A stretch of DNA of 6,628 nt, taken from contig CAIZMD010000330.1 of NCBI GenBank assembly GCA_903933995.1, positions 1 through 6,628 on the forward strand, in the 5' to 3' direction. Position 1 is the stretch's first letter. Every line of letters starts with the position of its first letter. The notes under the pieces are model-generated. The model made no database searches. It was not told where the DNA came from and saw nothing but the letters and a program-made list of their open reading frames with translations. Shown here piece after piece: positions 1-5,373 of this stretch. The DNA comes from an uncultured Bacteroidota bacterium (GTDB lineage Bacteria > Bacteroidota > Bacteroidia > Chitinophagales > Chitinophagaceae). A program made the translations under genes and the position numbers.

Positions 1-843
1 AGGGGCAGAGAAAGAAGCCGAGACGCTCATAGCATATTGGCCGAATCCATTGACTTATTTGAAAAAGGCTACAAAGAAATCACCCTTTTGGGCCAAAATG
101 TAGATAGTTATTATTGGGTGGATGAAACCAATGATACTACCATTACTTTTGCGGCATTGCTTGAAAAAATTGCTTTGATTAACCCTTTGCTCAGACTTAG
201 ATTTAGTACTTCTCACCCTAAAGACATTACGGACGATGTCTTGCATACCATTGCCAAGTATGAGAATATCTGCAATTATATTCATTTGCCAGTTCAAAGT
301 GGTAACAATCGGATTTTACAGCTAATGAATAGAACTTATACCCGTGAATGGTATTTGGCCAAAGTAAAACGTATCAGAGAAATCATTCCTGACTGCGGCA
401 TTAGCACTGATATTATTGCTGGATTTTGTACAGAAACAGAAGAAGAACATCAGGAGACTATTTCTATCATGAATGAAAGTGTTTTTGACTATGCCTATAT
501 GTATTACTATAGTGAAAGACCTGGAACTCTTGCAGAAAGAAGGTATACGGATGATGTACCTGAAGAGGTTAAAAAAAGGAGGCTTCAAGAAATTGTAGAT
601 GCCCAATACCAATTGTCTCTTAAAAGCAACCAAAATGATGTAGGCAAGACTTACCGCATTTTAATTGATGGTGAAAGTAAAAAGGATCCAAATTTTTGGA
701 AGGGCAGAAATGACCAAAACAAAGTGGCTGTATTTCCAAAAGCTGATTTGAATTTGCAAATGGGAAACTATGTAGACGTTCAAATACATAGTTGTACCAA
801 GGGAACCCTTTTAGGAACCGCCGTTCCAGGAACCAAACATTGA
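1..843 (+). CDS. miaB: tRNA-2-methylthio-N6-dimethylallyladenosine synthase MiaB (5'-truncated by window edge)
   Basis: This radical-SAM methylthiotransferase adds the 2-methylthio group to i6A37 of tRNAs reading UNN codons, in the cytoplasm. The frame is open from base 1 and gives 280 residues. It opens with RGRERSRD, the segment that in the family follows the CxxxCxxC radical-SAM cysteines by a few residues, so the cluster ligands and the whole N-terminal MTTase domain lie just outside the window. Visible family motifs are GQNVDSY (31-37), HLPVQSGNN (about 95-103) and the DIIAGFCTETEEEH region (about 137-150), followed by a C-terminal TRAM RNA-binding domain (about 213-275). The C-terminus is complete at TGA 841-843. 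A TTG at 37 could be mistaken for a start, but the upstream in-frame residues are conserved family sequence, so this is an edge truncation and not a short gene. The GFCTET motif replaces the GFPGET found in proteobacterial MiaB, which looks like a lineage variant. The related MtaB and RimO families are less likely given the motif wording and the TRAM sequence. Confidence 0.95.
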   Translation, partial: RGRERSRDAHSILAESIDLFEKGYKEITLLGQNVDSYYWVDETNDTTITFAALLEKIALINPLLRLRFSTSHPKDITDDVLHTIAKYENICNYIHLPVQSGNNRILQLMNRTYTREWYLAKVKRIREIIPDCGISTDIIAGFCTETEEEHQETISIMNESVFDYAYMYYYSERPGTLAERRYTDDVPEEVKKRRLQEIVDAQYQLSLKSNQNDVGKTYRILIDGESKKDPNFWKGRNDQNKVAVFPKADLNLQMGNYVDVQIHSCTKGTLLGTAVPGTKH

Positions 844-848
844 CAAAC

Positions 849-866
849 AGGATGGCAACATCCTTT
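849..866 (+). promoter_or_regulatory. Small RNA hairpin with GCAA (GNRA) loop in the leader of the sigma-54 activator gene
   Basis: A perfect 6-bp stem (849-854 pairing with 859-864) encloses the tetraloop GCAA, a stable GNRA loop, and is followed by TTTAAAAT. It begins 5 nt after the miaB stop codon and ends 13 nt before the ATG of the next gene. It could be a weak attenuator or terminator, an RNA-stability element or a translation-control hairpin. The stem is short and the T-run is only TTT, so efficient termination is doubtful and chance is possible. Confidence 0.35.
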
Positions 867-877
867 AAAATAGATCC

Positions 878-2155
878 ATGGATTTACAATCTATCAAAAA
901 CAGGTTTGGCATTATTGGAAATGCCACTGCTTTAAATCATGCATTGAATACTGCAGTTCAAGTAGCAGCAACAGACTTGACGGTACTAATTGTTGGAGAA
1001 AGTGGTGTAGGTAAAGAAGTGTTTTCTCAAATTATACATGCACTTTCTAGTAGAAAGCATAATCCCTTTATTGCCGTTAACTGCGGGGCTATTCCAGAGG
1101 GCACTATTGACTCAGAATTATTTGGACACGAGAAAGGAGCTTTTACTGGAGCTGTGGATAGTAGAAAGGGGTATTTTGAAACTGTTAGTGGTGGTACCAT
1201 TTTCTTAGATGAAATTGGTGAAATGCCTTTGGGTACCCAAGCTAGGCTATTGAGGGTTTTGGAAACGGGCGAATTTATCCGGGTTGGTTCTTCCAAGGTT
1301 CAAAAAACAGACGTTCGTGTTATTGCGGCAACCAATAGAGAGCTTTTAGAATTTACGCAAAAAGGACGTTTCCGTGAAGACCTTTATTATAGATTGAGCA
1401 CGGTACCAATAAGGGTCCCTTCTTTGAGAGATAGAAAGGAAGATGTCTTGCTTTTATTTCGAAAATTTGTGGTGGATTTCTCAGAGCGATACAAAACCAT
1501 TCCTGTTCAATTAGACGAAGAAGCCAAACAATTGCTTATCAACCATGGTTGGAAGGGAAATGTAAGAGAGTTGAAAAATATTGCCGAGCAGATTTCTGTA
1601 TTGAGCATTAATCCGCAGATAAATGGATCAGAGTTAAGAAAATTTCTACCAGAAAAAAATGGCAATCGTTTACCAGTATTGGCCAATCAACCTGGAGCTA
1701 CAGCAGAATTCAACAATGAACGTGAAATTCTGTACAAGCTGTTTTTTGACATGAAAAAAGACGTTACCGAGCTCAAAAAAATGTTTTTAGAAATTTTACA
1801 GAATCCTTCATTAGCAGGATCCGCAGCCAGTTTTACAAGGGATTCTCTTTTAAATGATTTTCATGCAAACAATGAACTGCCCGTTGCTAGTTCAAATAAC
1901 ATGAACAGTGTTGCAAACAATAATTTACCTACCAACTATATCAACAATAACCAACAACCTGTAATTCTTGGAGAAGATAATATTCACCAACACGAAGAAA
2001 TTGAAGAGTCATTGAATATCATGGACAAGGAGAAAGAACTAATTGTGAAAGCCCTGAAAAAACACAAGGGCAAACGCAGAGATGCCTCACTTGACTTGGG
2101 TATTAGTGAAAGAACGCTTTATCGAAAATTGAAAGAATACGATATTGACGAATGA
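878..2155 (+). CDS. Sigma-54-dependent transcriptional activator, AAA+ plus Fis-type HTH, no sensor domain
   Basis: This is an enhancer-binding protein that uses ATP hydrolysis to open promoters held by sigma-54 RNA polymerase. The 425 residues contain a nearly immediate AAA+ core: Walker A GESGVGKE (40-47), the sigma-54-contacting loop GAFTGA (87-92), Walker B ending LDEIGE (110-115), the arginine-finger region FREDLYYRL (165-173) and sensor II GWKGNVREL (224-232). A probable helix (about 281-307) and an Asn/Gln-rich linker (about 330-361) lead to a Fis-type helix-turn-helix (about 385-425, with SERTLYRKL). All catalytic and sigma-contact motifs look intact, so it should be active. There is no receiver, GAF or PAS domain: the core starts within about 13 residues of the start. 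The start is secure because an in-frame TAA sits at 866-868, just upstream of ATG 878. There is no Shine-Dalgarno sequence. It follows miaB by 34 nt and precedes lptE by 25 nt, so cotranscription is likely. Its targets and signal are unknown. Confidence 0.93.
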   Translation: MDLQSIKNRFGIIGNATALNHALNTAVQVAATDLTVLIVGESGVGKEVFSQIIHALSSRKHNPFIAVNCGAIPEGTIDSELFGHEKGAFTGAVDSRKGYFETVSGGTIFLDEIGEMPLGTQARLLRVLETGEFIRVGSSKVQKTDVRVIAATNRELLEFTQKGRFREDLYYRLSTVPIRVPSLRDRKEDVLLLFRKFVVDFSERYKTIPVQLDEEAKQLLINHGWKGNVRELKNIAEQISVLSINPQINGSELRKFLPEKNGNRLPVLANQPGATAEFNNEREILYKLFFDMKKDVTELKKMFLEILQNPSLAGSAASFTRDSLLNDFHANNELPVASSNNMNSVANNNLPTNYINNNQQPVILGEDNIHQHEEIEESLNIMDKEKELIVKALKKHKGKRRDASLDLGISERTLYRKLKEYDIDE

Positions 2156-2180
2156 TTGGACCAAATACAAAACATCTTGC

Positions 2181-2705
2181 ATGAAAAATAGTTTTCTTTT
2201 TTCCCATTCTAAAAAATTATTCCTGGGGTTGATTCTCATCAGCCTTGCGGGTTGTGGCATCTATACCTTGAATGATGTGTCTATTGATTATACCAAGGTC
2301 AAGACCATCAAAGTATTTTTTATAGAGAATAAAGCCAGTTATGTAAACCCACAACTAAGCCCAAAACTATATGATAAGCTACTGCAGAAAATCACCAATA
2401 GTACCAAGCTTACTAGAACCAATAATGATGATGCGCATTACCAAGTAACCGCCACCATTACAGGGTATAACCCTTCACAAACGGTAGGGATCAGCGCCCA
2501 ACAGGCCACCACCAACCGATTAACAGTAACAGTACACGTGTCTTTAAAAAAGACATTAGAAAATAAAACAGACGAATTTGACGTAAGCAGAAGTGCAGAT
2601 TTCTCGGCCAATCTTTCCTTGCAACAGGCAGAGGGACAATTATTAGATGAGATGGTCAGAAACTTAACCGATGAAATTTTCAACCATATCTTTTCGAACT
2701 GGTAA
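2181..2705 (+). CDS. lptE: LPS assembly outer-membrane lipoprotein LptE (Bacteroidota type)
   Basis: LptE is the lipoprotein that plugs the LptD barrel and helps insert lipopolysaccharide into the outer leaflet. From ATG 2181 the protein has 174 residues, with a basic N-terminus, a hydrophobic core (about 13-22) and a lipobox LAGC with the lipidated cysteine at residue 25. This is a clear signal peptidase II signal. The sequence after the cysteine (GIYTLNDVSIDY, then VKTIKVFFIENKA) and the C-terminal helix resemble Bacteroidota LptE-family proteins. An in-frame TTG at 2145 would add 12 residues (including DWTKYKTSC) ahead of the signal peptide and overlap the upstream gene by 11 nt. ATG 2181 gives a normal signal-peptide length and is preferred. 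No Shine-Dalgarno sequence is visible. The gene lies 25 nt after the sigma-54 activator and 21 nt before the next gene, consistent with an operon. The family assignment rests on similarity that I recognise, since LptE diverges strongly between phyla. Confidence 0.85.
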   Translation: MKNSFLFSHSKKLFLGLILISLAGCGIYTLNDVSIDYTKVKTIKVFFIENKASYVNPQLSPKLYDKLLQKITNSTKLTRTNNDDAHYQVTATITGYNPSQTVGISAQQATTNRLTVTVHVSLKKTLENKTDEFDVSRSADFSANLSLQQAEGQLLDEMVRNLTDEIFNHIFSNW

Positions 2706-2713
2706 TCAAATCG

Positions 2714-2721
2714 TACTTTTA
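2714..2721 (+). promoter_or_regulatory. Possible Bacteroidota -7 promoter element upstream of the 400-aa gene
   Basis: TACTTTTA lies in the 21-nt gap between lptE and the next gene, 5 nt before ATG 2727. It differs from the Bacteroidota sigma-ABfr -7 consensus TAnnTTTG only in the last base. No TTG is visible about 19-22 nt upstream, where the -33 element would be expected, so support is weak. If real it would give a nearly leaderless transcript for this gene and secG. An AT-rich spacer is the simple alternative. Confidence 0.22.
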
Positions 2722-2726
2722 TCCCT

Positions 2727-3929
2727 ATGAACGCATCTCAGGAAAAAGCATTATTCCATTTAACTGGACAGTCTGACCTTTCAAAGATTCAGGAGTCTAC
2801 CTTAAAACAAATGGCCGCTGAATTCCCCTATTTTGCCCCTATTCACCTTTTCATGGCAGAAAAATGGCATGCAACAGATGCTGTTCAGTATGAAGCTGCT
2901 GCTCAAAAAGCCAACTTGTATTTTACCAATCCTTATTGGCTCCATTATCAACTGAATAGTCTTACAGATAAGCCAGAAATGCAAGATGCGAGCATTTCCT
3001 TAGAAACCATTATCCATCAGACCAATCAACCAAATTATACAGGGCTTCAAAAAGATAACTCAACAGAATTACTCGCTTCTCAAACAAATGAGCTTCAACC
3101 GGCTGATCCACTGTTGTTAGAGGCATCATCCACAAGCAGTCCTGAAATTCCCGTTGATCCAGCACCTGTTAGCAATAGCATTTCCAATGATTTCAGTATT
3201 CCAACTATTGAAAAGGTCAAGGAAATGATGCGGGGTATTGACAAGCAACCGATGATTGAAGCTACCGATACCCTACCGGAGGGTATTGCTGCTATAGCGC
3301 CAGAGCTACCTAATTTTGCAGAAAGTCCAGTATCTTTTGATGAAACCAATGCAGCAGAATTTGATGCAAATGATACTGAAGCTACTGTTTTAGATGAAGC
3401 GATTGAACAGGTTGAAACTAAATCTGAACCATTGCCTACAGCTGAATCTTATGATGAAACAGCTGCCACAGCGGAAAGTAATGCCAAAATATCCAGTTTA
3501 TTATCTGGCCAATTGGCCGATTTTAAAAAACCAGTAACCGATGCTGATCAATTGGGCTTGCCCAAGGACCCCATGCATACCATTGATTATTTTGCTTCTC
3601 AGGGCATCAAGATAGATTTATCACAGATTCCACAAGACAAATTAACCACCCACTTAAGAAGGTTTACAGACTGGCTCAAATATATGAAGTCTGAAAATCC
3701 CAACCCAATAGACCTTGGAACCAGAAAAGATTTAGAAGAAGCTGTGGCTTTAATTGCCCATTCTTCAAACGAATCTAAAGAGGTTTTAACCGAGTCTATG
3801 GCGGATGTTTTGCAAAAACAAGGGCAAATTGACAAGGCAATTCAGCTCTATATCAAATTAAGTTTCTTAAATCCTGAAAAATCCGCTTATTTTGCTGCCA
3901 AAATTCAACATTTAAAAGGTATACAATGA
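2727..3929 (+). CDS. Conserved hypothetical protein, acidic low-complexity middle, TPR-like C-terminus
   Basis: I do not recognise a named function for this 400-residue protein, though its ends resemble a conserved Bacteroidota hypothetical found next to secG. Three regions can be seen. The N-terminal 80 residues are probably helical and rich in aromatic residues (AEFPYFAPIHLFMAEKW, NPYWLHYQLNSL). Residues about 85-260 are rich in Glu, Asp, Ala, Pro, Ser and Thr with few aromatics, and are probably disordered and acidic. Residues about 282-400 are again probably helical: DYFASQGIKIDL, RRFTDWLKYMK, then a TPR-like pair ending GQIDKAIQLYIKLSFLNPEK. No signal peptide or transmembrane segment is seen, so a cytoplasmic location is likely. 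The ATG start has no Shine-Dalgarno sequence and lies 21 nt after lptE. The stop overlaps the secG start in ATGA (3926-3929), so translation is probably coupled. A scaffold or chaperone-like role near the membrane is conceivable from the TPR-like end and the neighbours, but this is inference only. Confidence 0.85.
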   Translation: MNASQEKALFHLTGQSDLSKIQESTLKQMAAEFPYFAPIHLFMAEKWHATDAVQYEAAAQKANLYFTNPYWLHYQLNSLTDKPEMQDASISLETIIHQTNQPNYTGLQKDNSTELLASQTNELQPADPLLLEASSTSSPEIPVDPAPVSNSISNDFSIPTIEKVKEMMRGIDKQPMIEATDTLPEGIAAIAPELPNFAESPVSFDETNAAEFDANDTEATVLDEAIEQVETKSEPLPTAESYDETAATAESNAKISSLLSGQLADFKKPVTDADQLGLPKDPMHTIDYFASQGIKIDLSQIPQDKLTTHLRRFTDWLKYMKSENPNPIDLGTRKDLEEAVALIAHSSNESKEVLTESMADVLQKQGQIDKAIQLYIKLSFLNPEKSAYFAAKIQHLKGIQ

Positions 3930-4273
3930 TCATTTTGTTCTTAGTTCTGATTGTGCTTGCTTGTGCAGGTTTGGGTTTTGTGGTATTGGTTCAAAATCCT
4001 AAAGGTGGTGGCTTATCTGCTAATGTAGGCGGTATCAGCAACCAATTGATGGGTGTAAAGCAAACCACTGACGTTCTTGAAAAAGGAACTTGGTTATTTG
4101 CAGGCATTATTGCCCTCTTGGCTTTGTTCTCTAGTCTTTTCTTAAAAGGTGGCGCTTCTAGCAGCGTAGATAATTCTCTTTTACAAAAAGTGAATACTAC
4201 CGGCGCAGCTCCTGCAGCACCAACTACTCCAGCTAATACCGTTCCAATGAAGGCGGATTCTGGCAAGAAATAA
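3926..4273 (+). CDS. secG: Preprotein translocase subunit SecG
   Basis: SecG is the small accessory subunit of the SecYEG channel in the inner membrane and helps SecA-driven export. The 115 residues give two hydrophobic segments (about 2-22 and 55-74). They flank the conserved cytoplasmic loop, which begins VLVQNPKGGGLSANVGG (20-36), the family signature. The length is close to that of proteobacterial SecG (about 110). After the second membrane segment there is a tail of about 40 residues rich in Ala, Pro, Thr and Ser (AAPAAPTTPA) that ends in lysines. Such low-complexity tails vary among SecG proteins. The start overlaps the stop of the upstream hypothetical gene in ATGA. An AAAAGG at 3914-3919, 6 nt before the ATG, is the only Shine-Dalgarno-like sequence I noted in the window and may assist re-initiation. 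A strong terminator follows 21 nt after the stop, marking secG as the last gene of the upstream operon. Confidence 0.95.
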   Translation: MIILFLVLIVLACAGLGFVVLVQNPKGGGLSANVGGISNQLMGVKQTTDVLEKGTWLFAGIIALLALFSSLFLKGGASSSVDNSLLQKVNTTGAAPAAPTTPANTVPMKADSGKK

Positions 4274-4294
4274 GCTATTTCTAAAATTATTATG

Positions 4295-4323
4295 ACCCTG
4301 TCTGCCGTGCAGACAGGGTTTTT
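4295..4323 (+). terminator. Strong Rho-independent terminator after secG
   Basis: A perfect 11-bp GC-rich stem (4295-4305 pairing with 4309-4319) with the 3-nt loop CGT is followed by TTTTT (4319-4323, the first T being the last base of the stem) and then ATTTAATTT. This is a textbook intrinsic terminator for plus-strand transcription and should end the miaB-to-secG transcript. No clear T-run exists on the other strand, so it is not obviously bidirectional. The core CTGTCTGC/GCAGACAG resembles GC-rich palindromes that I recall as recurring in intergenic DNA of Bacteroidota. Confidence 0.92.
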
Positions 4324-4338
4324 ATTTAATTTAAACGA

Positions 4339-5373
4339 ATGAAATCCTTGGTTCGCACCCTTTTCTGGGTTCTATTAGTTATAGCAGGAATTGGCAGTTG
4401 GATGCTTTTTGGCCATGGTACGGACTTTTCCGGTTCGCATAAGTATTTTATCCTATCCCAAGCCGATGCTCAAGCGGGGAAACCAGGTGAAGCAATGGAA
4501 GGAAAATCCTTGTTAAAACAGCCATGGATGCTAGACTTATTGATTTCCGTTTCTGGGAATCAAGGAAAAATCAAAGCAGGAAAATATGAGATAGTTCAAG
4601 GACAAAGTCTCTGGAGCGTAGCAAGAATGTTGAAAAATGGCCGGCAAGCTGAAATTAAATTGGTGATCAATAGAATCAGAACCAAGGAAGATTTTGCCCA
4701 TTTAATTGCCAGTAAATTTAGCAAAGACAGCCTACAAGTATTGGCCTATTTAAACAACCCGGATTCCTTAAAACAATGGGGCGTAGACACGGGAACGGTT
4801 TTCACAACCATCATACAAGACACGTATCTTTTTTATTGGAATAGTTCATTGAACAAAATTTTCCAAAGACTTTTTGATGCTAAAAACCAATTTTGGAATA
4901 AGAATAATCGCTTGGCCAAAGCGGCAGAAATGGGATTCAAACCAGAAACAGTCTATATTCTAGCTTCCATTGTAGATGAGGAAACTAATTACGATTCTGA
5001 TAAATTCAAAATTGCCAGTGTTTATATCAATCGATTGCACAAAGAAATGCCCCTGCAAGCCTGTCCTACCATTAAGTTTGCTATGCGTGATTTTACCATC
5101 ACCAGAATTTATGAAAAATATTTAAGTAATCCTTCACCTTACAATACCTATAAATTCAAGGGGCTACCTCCTGGTCCAATTTGTACCCCATCGCCTAAAA
5201 CCATTGATATTGTTTTGGATGCCCCAAAAACTGACTATCTTTTCTTTGTAGCCAAAAGTGATTTTAGTGGCTACCATCATTTTAGTAGTAATTACAAAGA
5301 ACATGATGCTTATGCAAAGGAATACCAAAAAGCATTGGATATTTACATGGCTAAAAAAGCAAAAACACATTGA
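4339..5373 (+). CDS. mltG: Endolytic peptidoglycan transglycosylase MltG (YceG-like)
   Basis: MltG cleaves nascent glycan strands in the periplasm and sets their length, working beside the peptidoglycan synthases. The 344 residues start with a short basic tail and a single membrane anchor (about 7-24), so the rest faces the periplasm. A LysM-like segment follows (about 76-103, KAGKYEIVQGQSLWSVARML). The YceG catalytic domain then contains ASIVDEET (209-216), KIASVYINRL (224-233), PYNTYKFKGLPPGPICTPS (267-285) and YLFFVA (300-305). By alignment with E. coli ASIIEKET, the catalytic glutamate (E218 there) corresponds to E215 here and is present, while the earlier Glu of that motif is Asp213. The length is near that of E. 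coli MltG (about 340). The start is supported by an in-frame TAA at 4327-4329. There is no Shine-Dalgarno sequence. The stop overlaps the next gene's start in TTGA. The gene sits 15 nt after a strong terminator, so its promoter is unclear. Confidence 0.94.
   Translation: MKSLVRTLFWVLLVIAGIGSWMLFGHGTDFSGSHKYFILSQADAQAGKPGEAMEGKSLLKQPWMLDLLISVSGNQGKIKAGKYEIVQGQSLWSVARMLKNGRQAEIKLVINRIRTKEDFAHLIASKFSKDSLQVLAYLNNPDSLKQWGVDTGTVFTTIIQDTYLFYWNSSLNKIFQRLFDAKNQFWNKNNRLAKAAEMGFKPETVYILASIVDEETNYDSDKFKIASVYINRLHKEMPLQACPTIKFAMRDFTITRIYEKYLSNPSPYNTYKFKGLPPGPICTPSPKTIDIVLDAPKTDYLFFVAKSDFSGYHHFSSNYKEHDAYAKEYQKALDIYMAKKAKTH

Noticed and set aside
37..843. Complete short gene starting at TTG 37
   Set aside because: In-frame sequence upstream (RGRERSRDAHSI) is conserved MiaB sequence, so the gene is cut by the window edge and not short.
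853..868. Possible sigma-54 promoter (TGGCA at 853-857) upstream of the sigma-54 activator
   Set aside because: The -24-like half TGGCA is present, but the -12 half reads TTTA instead of TTGC, so the essential GC dinucleotide at the right spacing is missing. The TGGCA is also better explained as part of the GNRA hairpin.
2145..2180. Earlier TTG start for lptE at 2145
   Set aside because: It would add 12 polar residues before a normal lipoprotein signal peptide and overlap the upstream gene by 11 nt. ATG 2181 gives a standard signal peptide.
3266..3288. Hairpin ATACCCT/AGGGTAT inside the 400-residue gene
   Set aside because: This 7-bp stem with a 5-nt loop lies in the middle of coding sequence and has no T-run. 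It is most likely chance.
5353..5359. Slippery AAAAAAG at the end of mltG that could fuse MltG to YihY by a -1 frameshift
   Set aside because: The yihY frame is open across this point, but the run is read AAA AAA G in the mltG frame and not A AAA AAG. The codon slip would mismatch at the first base and no downstream stimulatory structure is evident. The TTGA overlap already explains expression.
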